A DNA stretch of 64,000 bases from NCBI RefSeq assembly GCF_014196625.1, contig NZ_JACIDZ010000012.1, positions 62,001-126,000 on the forward strand, given 5' to 3'. The translations under genes and the position numbers were made by a program. The number at the start of each line of letters is the position of its first letter. Position 1 is the first letter of the stretch. Shown here one piece after another: positions 53,798-61,782 of the stretch. Below the pieces are notes generated by a model that saw only the letters and a program-made list of their open reading frames with translations, had not been told where the DNA came from and searched no databases. This stretch comes from Martelella radicis. GTDB lineage: Bacteria > Pseudomonadota > Alphaproteobacteria > Rhizobiales > Rhizobiaceae.

Positions 53798-54165
53798 TTC
53801 AGTTCTCCTTTTCCTGCGGATCGCACCGGACGGCCCTTCCGTCCTTCGATCCATTTTGCTTCGCGGCTATCAGTCCTGATCCTTTTGATCACCACCGGCG
53901 CGAAGCCTTCATCAATCAACTGTCTGGAATATAGATCGTCCCTTCCGCCTCTGGCAGGTGGGAAGCCGAATGGGAGCCATGCAGAAAACGCATGCACTTT
54001 TCGGGAACTGGCAAATCCCCTGTCATGATGCACGAATATTGTGCACCACTGCCTGAGCCGGATGCAGCCCCCGCCAAAAGCGCGGCGAGCCATTGCAAAG
54101 CCGATTGTTGTGATGCCGCCGCAAAGGCTCTATCGTCGCGCCGATCGAATTGATTGGTGATTTTC
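53798..54165. other. Intergenic region between DUF1127 and pepP genes
   Basis: 368 nt with the divergent promoters of both genes. No repeat or structured element stands out; a minus-strand frame (53916-54167) overlaps the pepP start and shows no coding character. Confidence 0.4.
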
Positions 54166-55995
54166 ATGTTTCAGTCCTATGACGTTTCCGCCCGCCCGGA
54201 GCAGGCCGCCCCGCGCATCAAGGCCCTGCGCGCCTTGTTCCCATCCCTCGGCATCAACGCCTTTCTCGTGCCGCGCACGGATGAATATCAGGGCGAGTAC
54301 GTGCCGCCGTCCGCCGAGCGGCTCGCCTTCCTCACCGGCTTTACCGGGTCCGCCGGCGTGGCGCTGGTGATGGCGGAGACCGCGATTGTCTTCGTTGATG
54401 GCCGCTACACTTCGCAGCTGAGGATCCAGACCGACCCGGCGCTGATTGCCGGCGGCGATCTCGTCGGCTGCCCGCCTGCTGCATGGCTCACCGAAAATCG
54501 CCCGGAAGGGATACGGCTCGGCATCGATCCCTGGCTGCATACGCCAAGCGAGGTCGAGCGGCTGAAGTCTGCGCTTGCCGAGATCGGCGGCGAGCTTGTT
54601 CTGCTTGCCGAAAACCCGATCGACCGGATCTGGCAGGACCGCCCGGCGCCGCCCGCAGCGCCGGTGACCGTGCAGCCGCAGCAATTTGCCGGAAAGCCTG
54701 CAAAGGAGAAGCTGGCCGAGATTGCGAAAGCGGCGCGCGGCAAGCGAGCAGACGCGGTGCTGATCGCCGATTCGACCTCGGTCGCCTGGGCATTCAACAT
54801 TCGCGGCAATGACGTCGCCCATACGCCGGCGCCGCTCTCGCGCGCGATCGTGAAGGCGGACGGCAGCGCCGTGCTGTTCCTGTCCCCCGACAAGGTCTCC
54901 GGCGAGGCCAGGGCACATATCGATGATCTTGCCGAACTCGAAGCGCCCGAGGCCGTTTCGGCCCGTCTCGCGGCGCTTGCGGGCGAGGCGATCATGCTCG
55001 ATCGGTCCGCCGTGCCTTATGCCTGTGTGCAGATCATCGAGACGGCCGGGGGCAGGGTGATCGACGCTGCCGATCCTGTCGTCGCCGCCCGTGCGATCAA
55101 GAATGAGGGCGAACAGGCCGGCACGCGCAAGGCGCATCTGCAGGATGGCGCGGCGATGGTCTCCTTCCTGAGTTGGCTTGACGGAGAGGCCCCCGGAACC
55201 GTCAGCGAAATTGCGGCCGCGACCAGGCTCGAGGCCGCGCGGGCTTCCGTCGGCGAGCGGATGCAGAACCCGCTGCGCGACATTTCCTTCGACACGATCT
55301 CCGGCGCCGGCCCGAACGCGGCGATCATTCATTACCGGGTAACGACCGAGACCGACCGCAAGCTTCAGGACGGGGAGATGTATCTCGTCGATTCCGGCGC
55401 GCAGTATCAAAACGGCACGACCGATATCACCCGCACGCTCGCCATCGGGGCGGTGGACGAGGAGAAGCGGCGGTTCTTCACGCTGGTGCTGAAGGGTGTG
55501 ATCGCGCTCTCGACCGCGCGCTTTCCCGCCGGCACGCGTGGCATGGACCTCGATCCGCTGGCCCGCATCGCGCTGTGGAAGGCCGGCGTCGACTATGCCC
55601 ATGGCACGGGCCACGGCGTCGGGTCCTATCTTTCCGTGCACGAGGGTCCGCAGCGGTTCTCGAGGCTTGGAAGCCCGGAACTGAAGCCCGGCATGATCCT
55701 GTCGAACGAGCCCGGCTATTATCGTCCCGGCGCATTCGGCATCCGCATCGAGAACCTGCTTCTGGTGAAGGAGGCGGAGGCGGTCGAGGGTGGCGAAATT
55801 CCGATGCTCTCCTTCGAGACGCTGACCTGGTGCCCGATCGACCTGCGCCTCGTCATGGCCGAACTGCTGACAGAGGAGGAGCGCGACTGGCTCGACGCCT
55901 ACCACACTGAGACGCGCGAGAAGCTGATGCCGCTCGTTGCCGACGACAGGGAGCGGGCCTGGCTTGAAGCGGGGACCCGGCCGCTCAACCTATGA
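54166..55995 (+). CDS. Aminopeptidase P family protein (M24B Xaa-Pro aminopeptidase)
   Basis: 609 residues, the long three-domain form with two creatinase-like N-terminal domains and a pita-bread catalytic domain. Metal ligands visible: D in MYLVDSGAQYQNGTTDITRT (two Asp), H in DYAHGTGHGVGSYLSVHEGP, E in LSNEPGYY and E in GIRIENLLLVKE. Removes N-terminal residues preceding proline, using Mn2+ in relatives. Start ATG 54166 (MFQSYDVSARPEQ); a TTG 4 codons upstream is less likely. Its end overlaps azlD convergently by 11 nt. Confidence 0.93.
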   Translation: MFQSYDVSARPEQAAPRIKALRALFPSLGINAFLVPRTDEYQGEYVPPSAERLAFLTGFTGSAGVALVMAETAIVFVDGRYTSQLRIQTDPALIAGGDLVGCPPAAWLTENRPEGIRLGIDPWLHTPSEVERLKSALAEIGGELVLLAENPIDRIWQDRPAPPAAPVTVQPQQFAGKPAKEKLAEIAKAARGKRADAVLIADSTSVAWAFNIRGNDVAHTPAPLSRAIVKADGSAVLFLSPDKVSGEARAHIDDLAELEAPEAVSARLAALAGEAIMLDRSAVPYACVQIIETAGGRVIDAADPVVAARAIKNEGEQAGTRKAHLQDGAAMVSFLSWLDGEAPGTVSEIAAATRLEAARASVGERMQNPLRDISFDTISGAGPNAAIIHYRVTTETDRKLQDGEMYLVDSGAQYQNGTTDITRTLAIGAVDEEKRRFFTLVLKGVIALSTARFPAGTRGMDLDPLARIALWKAGVDYAHGTGHGVGSYLSVHEGPQRFSRLGSPELKPGMILSNEPGYYRPGAFGIRIENLLLVKEAEAVEGGEIPMLSFETLTWCPIDLRLVMAELLTEEERDWLDAYHTETREKLMPLVADDRERAWLEAGTRPLNL

Positions 55996-56302
55996 TGAAA
56001 TAGCGGCAGACCATGACCACCGACCAGCCGACCGCGATCATCGGCAATGGCGACTTGAAGCGCAGCCCCGTCAAGAGGGCTGCCCCGATCGCCAGCTTGC
56101 TCTCCCAGCCGCCGGCATAAAAGGCAGGCGCCACCAGCGTCGTCAGCACCGCCGCCGGAATGGCATTGAGCGCCGCTTCCGCGCGCGGCGGAATGTCCGA
56201 GACCACCGAGAGCAGGACATAGCCGGCAATGCGCGTCATGTAGGTGGCGACCGCCGCGCCGAGAATGACGAGGATCATGTGGTCATTGGTGAAATCGCTC
56301 AT
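55985..56302 (-). CDS. azlD: Branched-chain amino-acid exporter subunit AzlD
   Basis: 105 residues, four short hydrophobic segments (ILGAAVATYMTRIAGYVLLS, AALNAIPAAVLTTLVAPAFY, and two more), the typical small AzlD/BrnE partner. Overlaps azlC by 4 nt. With AzlC it exports branched-chain amino acids (and other substrates) in other bacteria. Confidence 0.9.
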   Translation of the reverse strand: MSDFTNDHMILVILGAAVATYMTRIAGYVLLSVVSDIPPRAEAALNAIPAAVLTTLVAPAFYAGGWESKLAIGAALLTGLRFKSPLPMIAVGWSVVMVCRYFIIG

Positions 56303-57000
56303 TGCGCCGCCTCCTTGGTCTTGCCGGGCGGCAGGAGGGCTGCGAGCAGGATGCCGGCGAGCGCGCCGATGCTGACATGCCAGGGCGAGCCGACCGTGGC
56401 ATAGGCGAGGATCGATCCGAGCGCGCTTGCGGCGACGATCGGCAGATAGTTCGGCCGTTTCCTGAAGCCCATGACCAGGCTAAGGAAATAGATCGGCAGC
56501 AGGATGTCGAGGCCGAGCGCCTCCGGGTTCTTGATGAAACCGCCAAGCGTTGCGCCGATCAGCGTCATGATGTTCCAGAGGACATAGAGGACGAGACCCG
56601 CGCCGAGATACCAGGAGAAGGTGACGCGCTCCTCCTCTTCGTGGCGCTTAAGGGCTTCGGCAAATTGCGGATCGGTCATCAGGAAGAAGGCGATCAGCTT
56701 TTTCGGCAGCGAGAAATGCGCGATGACCGGCGTCAGCGCAGCGGAATAGAGCACGTGGCGGAAGTTCACGGCCACGATCGAGGCAATGATCAGCCAGGGC
56801 GCGACCCGTTGGCCGAAGAGTTCGACGCCGACGAGCTGGCTGGCGCCGGCAAAGATCGTCAGGCTCATCATCGCCGTTTCGAACACGCTCTGGCCTTGGG
56901 TGACGGACACCGCGCCGAACAACATGCCGAAGGGAGCGGCCGAAAGAGCCGGCACAATGCCGGAGCGAAGGCCGCTTGAAAATTCTGAACTCTCTGGCAA
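56299..57000 (-). CDS. azlC: Branched-chain amino-acid exporter subunit AzlC
   Basis: 233-residue membrane protein. It begins at a TTG at 57000 with AGGAG nine bases upstream; the second residue onwards reads PESSEFSSGLRSGIVPALSA. AzlC features: GMLFGAVSVTQGQS, FAGASQLVGVELFG and MTDPQFAEALKRHEEEE. Coupled to azlD. A role in exporting amino acids released by the adjacent convergent peptidase is possible but only positional. Confidence 0.92.
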   Translation of the reverse strand: MPESSEFSSGLRSGIVPALSAAPFGMLFGAVSVTQGQSVFETAMMSLTIFAGASQLVGVELFGQRVAPWLIIASIVAVNFRHVLYSAALTPVIAHFSLPKKLIAFFLMTDPQFAEALKRHEEEERVTFSWYLGAGLVLYVLWNIMTLIGATLGGFIKNPEALGLDILLPIYFLSLVMGFRKRPNYLPIVAASALGSILAYATVGSPWHVSIGALAGILLAALLPPGKTKEAAQ

Positions 57001-57155
57001 GGAAGGCGACTCCTGATCAATTCGGGCTGGTTCCCCATGGGAAGCGGCGGACAGGCTGCAGGAGGGGATGGGAGGTTGTCCACCCGTTTACCGTCTTTGC
57101 GTTGCGTGTACAAATGAGAAGAATTGATAATGCGATCAAACCGGAGGACCGCGTC

Positions 57156-57401
57156 ATGATCAAACTCAGCGCCCGCGAAAAGGCCGCCCTATCGGAACGG
57201 CTCAGGGACTATTGCGCCGAGGAACTCGACTGCGAGATCGGCACGCTTCAGGCCGAGCTGTTTGCCGAAGTGATCGCGCGCGAATTCGCGCCGGTCTTCT
57301 ACAACGCCGGCCTGCGCGACGCCGAGGCCCTGCTGATGAAGCGGATGGAAAGTTTCGGCGACGAGATCGCCGCTCTGGAAATGCCTGAGGCGAACCGCTA
57401 G
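57156..57401 (+). CDS. DUF2164 protein
   Basis: 81 residues from ATG 57156 after GGAGG; an earlier frame start is not supported. The family core is visible: LRDYCAEELDCEIGTLQAEL and FAPVFYNAGLRDAEALLMKR. A small cytosolic protein of unknown function found mainly in proteobacteria. The gap to azlC is its promoter region. Confidence 0.85.
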   Translation: MIKLSAREKAALSERLRDYCAEELDCEIGTLQAELFAEVIAREFAPVFYNAGLRDAEALLMKRMESFGDEIAALEMPEANR

Positions 57402-57424
57402 GGCGGAACCGCCTCTTCAGGGGG

Positions 57425-58045
57425 TCAGGCAACGCCGTCAGCCGGCGATCGGGCGATTGCGGGGCCTGCCAACAGTGCCCGCTCCGCAAGGCCTTTTGTT
57501 GTGTCCATGTATTGTGATTGCGACCAGCCGCAGGCGCGCACCAGGCATTCCCAGTTTTCCACCGACAGCAGCATCCACAACAGATCGGTCGCTTCCTCTT
57601 CCGTCAGTTCGGCCGTCAGCCGGCCTTCCGCGGCGAGCGCCCGCACGGCGGCCGCGCATCCGTGGCGAACCGCCCGCATCCGGTCGTCCCAGGCATTGGC
57701 TGCCTCCTGGTCATTGTCGCGCATGGAACGCAGCGCGACCGATATGCCGTGAATTTCGGGGATATAGCCGGTCCATGCCTCGATGAAGGCATTGAGGCGC
57801 TCCAGCCCCGAGCCTGCCGAGCGGCTGGGCGCGAGCCGCTCGTCGACATTCTTCACGCGGTCGATGTGGCGTGTTGTTGCCACCAGGAGATCCGCCCGAT
57901 TGGGAAAATGCAGATAAAGCGCCTGGCGGCTGATGCCGACCGCCTTGGCGATATCGGACATGCGCACGGCCTTGTCTCCGGATTCCAGCAGCTGCCAGGT
58001 GGTTTCGAGGATTCGTGATTTGGTATCGTTTTGATGACTTGACAT
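57425..58045 (-). CDS. TetR-family transcriptional regulator
   Basis: 206 residues. Helix-turn-helix AVRMSDIAKAVGISRQALYL then HFPNRADLLVA. C-terminal ligand domain without a recognised signature. Divergent from an NAD(P)-binding reductase and DUF1772 pair. Three copies of a TTGACA..TGTCAA operator lie between, one overlapping its own start codon (58043-58045), which implies autorepression as well as repression of the pair. Confidence 0.93.
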   Translation of the reverse strand: MSSHQNDTKSRILETTWQLLESGDKAVRMSDIAKAVGISRQALYLHFPNRADLLVATTRHIDRVKNVDERLAPSRSAGSGLERLNAFIEAWTGYIPEIHGISVALRSMRDNDQEAANAWDDRMRAVRHGCAAAVRALAAEGRLTAELTEEEATDLLWMLLSVENWECLVRACGWSQSQYMDTTKGLAERALLAGPAIARSPADGVA

Positions 58046-58095
58046 GACGTCAAGATATCGCTTATTGACACCATGTCAACTTTACACGGTGTCAA
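58039..58095. promoter_or_regulatory. Three operator copies for the TetR regulator
   Basis: Three 15-nt sites of one type: TTGACATGACGTCAA (58039-58053), TTGACACCATGTCAA (58065-58079) and TTTACACGGTGTCAA (58081-58095). The middle one is a perfect TTGACA-N3-TGTCAA palindrome and the others carry one or two mismatches. Two sites are 16 nt apart (one and a half helical turns) and the first is 26 nt away. They lie between the divergent start codons, so the regulator probably binds cooperatively and controls both directions. Confidence 0.8.
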
Positions 58096-58131
58096 GTTAT
58101 CGGTTTGCACCCATCACGAAGGAGAATCGCA

Positions 58132-58761
58132 ATGAAAGTCATCATATTCGGAGCCACCGGCAGCATCGGGCGTCTCGCCGTAGAAGAAATGCTCAAGGCC
58201 GGCCACGCGGTCACGGCCTTTGCCCGCCACCCGGAAAAGCTGAAGCTCGCCCACCCAGACCTCAAGCGTGTGGCGGGCGATGCGCTCAAGGCCGAAGATG
58301 TGCTCGAGGCGGTGGCCGGCCATGACGCGGTCGTCATTACGCTGGGCGCTGGTACGGCGCGCAAGGGCGTCATCCGCTCGCAAGGCACATTGAATGTCAT
58401 CCGCGCCATGCAGGCCCACGGCGTGCGGCGCCTGATCTGCCAGTCGACGCTGGGCGCGCGCGAGAGCTGGCCGAACCTGAATTTCTGGTGGAAGCGGGTG
58501 ATGTTCGGGGCGTTCCTGACGGAGGTGTTCCGCGATCATGAATTGCAGGAACAACTGGTGGAGGCGAGCGGACTCGACTGGACGATCGTGCGCCCCGCCG
58601 CCTTCACCGACAGGAAGACGCGCCGTCCGGTGATCGAGGACGTGTCGCCGGCGGCGCGCGGGCTGGACCTCAAGATCGCCCGGGCTGATCTTGCGCGTTT
58701 CCTCTCCCGCCAGGTCAGCGAGCGCACCTATCTGGGCCGCGCCGTCGGTCTGTCGAGCTGA
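58132..58761 (+). CDS. NAD(P)H-binding (NmrA-like/atypical SDR) protein
   Basis: 209 residues from ATG 58132 after AAGGAGAATCGCA. N-terminal VIIFGATGSIGRLAVEEML nucleotide-binding motif, then VAGDALKAEDVLEAVAGHDA and a DWTIVRPAAFTD substrate segment, as in atypical SDR proteins of the biliverdin-reductase/NmrA group. First gene of a two-gene transcript with the DUF1772 protein and under the TetR operators. Possibly a quinone or flavin reductase; substrate not deducible. Confidence 0.87.
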   Translation: MKVIIFGATGSIGRLAVEEMLKAGHAVTAFARHPEKLKLAHPDLKRVAGDALKAEDVLEAVAGHDAVVITLGAGTARKGVIRSQGTLNVIRAMQAHGVRRLICQSTLGARESWPNLNFWWKRVMFGAFLTEVFRDHELQEQLVEASGLDWTIVRPAAFTDRKTRRPVIEDVSPAARGLDLKIARADLARFLSRQVSERTYLGRAVGLSS

Positions 58762-58775
58762 AGGAGGCGCAAACA

Positions 58776-59246
58776 ATGACGTTACTGCTTCTGACGGCCG
58801 GCCTTGCGATGGCGCTTCTGGCCGGTGTTCTTCTCAGCTTCTCCGATTTCGTCATGCGCGGGCTTGCCGAGGCGCCGGGAAATGCCGGCGCGGCCGGTAT
58901 GGTCGGGCTGAACCGCACAGTCTATCGATCGGTCTTCATGGTTCTGTTCATCGGCTTCCTGCCGGGCGCGGCAGTGCTTGTCCTGCTGTCTGTCCTGCTG
59001 ATCGAGGGGCCGGCGCTCATTCTGGTCCTGGCCGGCGCGCTCGTCTTCTATCTCGGCGTCTTCGCGGTCACCGGATTTGGCAATGTGCCGATGAACAAGC
59101 GGCTTGGGCGAATGTCTTCCCGGGCGGATCAGACAGCCGTCTACTGGCCGCATTATGTCCGGCGCTGGACCCGGCTGAACCATGTGAGAACACTCGCCGC
59201 AACCCTCACCGCAATGGCCTGGCTGATCGCGGCCAACACGCTCTGA
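58776..59246 (+). CDS. DUF1772 (anthrone-oxygenase-like) membrane protein
   Basis: 156 residues, four membrane helices. Conserved FGNVPMNKRLG motif and WPHYVRRWTRLNHVRT near the C-terminus identify DUF1772. Fungal relatives oxidise anthrones; the bacterial role is unknown. Follows the reductase by 14 nt, so co-transcribed; the pair plus TetR resembles a xenobiotic (aromatic or quinone) response unit. Confidence 0.87.
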   Translation: MTLLLLTAGLAMALLAGVLLSFSDFVMRGLAEAPGNAGAAGMVGLNRTVYRSVFMVLFIGFLPGAAVLVLLSVLLIEGPALILVLAGALVFYLGVFAVTGFGNVPMNKRLGRMSSRADQTAVYWPHYVRRWTRLNHVRTLAATLTAMAWLIAANTL

Positions 59247-59357
59247 ATGGCAGGCGGGGCCAGTCGGTGCTTGTGCAAAAGACGGGCATTGGCGGGTCTT
59301 GCCGATCGCCGATGCCCGAGCTTGCCTGATGATTGTGATCTTCCGGTTGCTGCCGGT

Positions 59358-59978
59358 TCAGGAAGCGGGGCGAACCGCCGCGGCCTTTCTTGCAGCCCGG
59401 AGACCCGCTCCGCGCAACGGAGAGACGGCGAGGCGATAGCCGAGCAGAAAGGCAAGCGGGGAGAGGAGCGCGAACAGGAACTTCTGCAGCGCGATCGGCG
59501 GGCCCGCAATGTAGAGATGGTCGCGATAGGCATTGAGCTTGAGCGCGGTCGTCAAAAGCTTTGGATCGCCGTTTTTCGAGAAATAATGGGGCTTTTCCGC
59601 CGTCAGCCTTGCGAGGTCGATGAAGAAGCGCTGGTGCTGCTGCGCATTGGTGAAGGTTACGGTCGCTTCGGTTTCTCCGTCATGGGCGTTTCTGAAGAAA
59701 TGCGCCTGTCCCGCGTGCACGGTCGCGCTTTGCCCGGCGTCAACGAAATGCTCTTCGCCGTCGATCGAGACCATCAGCCGGCCGCGCCGGACGGTGAAGA
59801 TTTCGTCGGTCTTGGGGTGAATATGCGGGATGGCATTGCCGCCGCCCGAGCCGCCTGCGCCGAGAATGACATCGAAGCGCGTCGATGCGCCCCCATCATG
59901 GGGGTGGGTGAAAATGAAGGTCTCGCTGTCGAAGGGATTTGTGATGCGCGTTTGCGCCGGCACGATCTGGCCGCTCAT
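59358..59978 (-). CDS. Cupin-domain protein
   Basis: 206 residues from ATG 59978. A conserved beta-barrel cupin domain (residues about 35-110) has the metal motif region IPHIHPKTDEIFTVRRG and the second half HAGQAHFFRNAHDGE. The C-terminal part (about 130-206) has a hydrophobic segment (FLFALLSPLAFLLGYRLA), so it may be membrane-tethered. Divergent from a LysR gene across 139 nt, its likely regulator. Function unknown. Confidence 0.8.
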   Translation of the reverse strand: MSGQIVPAQTRITNPFDSETFIFTHPHDGGASTRFDVILGAGGSGGGNAIPHIHPKTDEIFTVRRGRLMVSIDGEEHFVDAGQSATVHAGQAHFFRNAHDGETEATVTFTNAQQHQRFFIDLARLTAEKPHYFSKNGDPKLLTTALKLNAYRDHLYIAGPPIALQKFLFALLSPLAFLLGYRLAVSPLRGAGLRAARKAAAVRPAS

Positions 59979-60117
59979 GGTGTTCGCTCCGGATAAGGTT
60001 GAAAATGTCGAATGCTCAGCTTCAGATTGCCGCAGCCTCCTGAAAAGGCGTATAGAACTGGCGAAGGCACGGTTCAAACACCGTTCCTGCAATGTCGTTC
60101 ACCGTTTTTGCAGAACC

Positions 60118-61020
60118 ATGGCCGCTTCTATCGATTTTGACGATCTGCGCTTCTTGCTCGCCGTTGCCGAGAGCGGGTCGACGCTCGCCGCCGCGCGCCG
60201 TCTCGGAGTCAGCCAGAGCACGGTCGCCCGCCGGATCGCCGCGCTCGAGGCTTCGCTCGGGCGGCAGCTTTTCGACAAGCGTCGCGACGGCTACCGGCTG
60301 ACCGCCGACGGCGAGAGCCTTCGCCCGGAGGCGGAGGCCGTCGAGACGGCGATGCGCGCCTTCGCGCTCGCGGCCGACGGGCTTTCGCGGGCTGTCGGCG
60401 GGACAGTACGCTTCACCACCAACGAGGTCATGGCCGGTCTCTTCGTGCCGGAGCTTGTAAGCCGGCTCAAGGCCCGGCATCCGGGCATCGGACTTGAGGT
60501 CGATGTGACGCCTGTGCTGCGGGATCTTGGCGCCGGGGAGGCCGATATTGCCTTGCGCGCGGCCCCGCCGCCGCAACAGGCGGGGTTGGTCGGCGTCAGG
60601 CTTGCCGAGGATCACTGGAGCCTCTATTGCGCCAGGACTTATGCAGAACGGCATGGAGCGCCCTCAAATGTGGAGGAACTCTCCCGTCACTGCCTGATCG
60701 GTCTTGTGCCGGACGGAAGGCACGACGTCGCGGTTGCCTGGGCGGAGCGGCATTTTCCGCCGGGCAATGTCGTCGTTCGCCAGAACTCCATTCCCTCGGC
60801 TTTCGCTTCCATCGCAAGCGGCATCGGAGTCGGATTCTATTCGGACATTCTGGCGCTCGGGCGCGACGACATCGTATTGTGCTTTCGCCCGGACATCCCG
60901 CCATCGGCCGAAGTCTGGCTTCTCACTCACGAGCGTCTCAGGCACGCGCCGCGCATTCGTGCGGTCATGGAGGAGACGAAGGCTTTGGTGGCGGGGCGGA
61001 TACGCGCAAACGGGCAGTAG
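60118..61020 (+). CDS. LysR-family transcriptional regulator
   Basis: 300 residues from ATG 60118. Helix-turn-helix at the N-terminus (SGSTLAAARRLGVSQSTVAR) and a LysR effector domain. A longer frame upstream runs through the cupin promoter and is rejected. Divergent from the cupin gene, which is its likely target. Confidence 0.92.
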   Translation: MAASIDFDDLRFLLAVAESGSTLAAARRLGVSQSTVARRIAALEASLGRQLFDKRRDGYRLTADGESLRPEAEAVETAMRAFALAADGLSRAVGGTVRFTTNEVMAGLFVPELVSRLKARHPGIGLEVDVTPVLRDLGAGEADIALRAAPPPQQAGLVGVRLAEDHWSLYCARTYAERHGAPSNVEELSRHCLIGLVPDGRHDVAVAWAERHFPPGNVVVRQNSIPSAFASIASGIGVGFYSDILALGRDDIVLCFRPDIPPSAEVWLLTHERLRHAPRIRAVMEETKALVAGRIRANGQ

Positions 61021-61102
61021 TTGCAGCCGGCGGGGGGCAAACGGAGAGCATTCGCCCTTGCCTGCGCCCTTCGTCTCCGGTCGCCGATGCTTCAGCCTGC
61101 CG

Positions 61103-61729
61103 TCAGGCTTCGATCGCGGTGCGCAGATCGATGAGCTCGACGCCGGCCTCGCTCATTTCGGCAAGCGCCTCTTCGACGCCGTCCTCGCTGATGCCGCGGC
61201 AGCCTTCGAGAATCACGCGGACGGTCACGCCGGGCAGCATTTCGCGCGCGTCGAGCGCGGTAAACCGGACGCAGAAGTCGAGCGCAAGCCCCGCAATGTC
61301 GAGCGTCGTGACGCCCTTCTGCTTCAGATAGTCGGCAAGCCCGGTGACGGCATGATGTTCATTGTCGCGGAAAGCCGAATAGGAATCGATCTGCGGATCC
61401 TGCCCCTTGCGCTGAATGTAATCGACGGCGGCGATGTCGAGATCGGGGTGGAATTCGGCGTCCTGCGTTTCCTGCACGCAGTGGTCCGGCCACATCACTT
61501 GCGGTTTGCCGTCAAGCTCGCCCATATCGAAGGGATCCTTGCCGGGATGGACCGAGGCAAACGAGCCATGACCTTCCGGGTGCCAGTCCTGTGATGCGGC
61601 AATGACGTCGTAGTCACCTTCGGCAATCAGCCTGTTGGCGATCGGCACGACCGCATCGCCATCGGCGACGGCAAGGTTGCCGCCGGGGCAAAACCCATTC
61701 TGGATGTCGACAAGCAGGAGGGCTTTCAT
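61103..61729 (-). CDS. pncA: Nicotinamidase / pyrazinamidase
   Basis: 208 residues from ATG 61729. The catalytic triad is visible: D8 (LLLVDIQNGF), K108 (QRKGQDP) and C153 (GLALDFCVRFTA); metal ligands in DWHPEGHGSF (D48, H50, H54). Converts nicotinamide to nicotinate in the NAD salvage pathway. Separated by 53 nt from the upstream GGDEF-EAL gene on the same strand, so possibly co-transcribed. Confidence 0.94.
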   Translation of the reverse strand: MKALLLVDIQNGFCPGGNLAVADGDAVVPIANRLIAEGDYDVIAASQDWHPEGHGSFASVHPGKDPFDMGELDGKPQVMWPDHCVQETQDAEFHPDLDIAAVDYIQRKGQDPQIDSYSAFRDNEHHAVTGLADYLKQKGVTTLDIAGLALDFCVRFTALDAREMLPGVTVRVILEGCRGISEDGVEEALAEMSEAGVELIDLRTAIEA

Positions 61730-61782
61730 GTTTTTGCTCCGAGTTCGAGCAATCGCAAAGGCGGGAGGTGCCCGCGACCGGC

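Noticed and set aside
53916-54167. Small minus-strand frame starting inside the pepP leader
   Set aside because: Overlaps the pepP start region, no ribosome-binding site, no domain.
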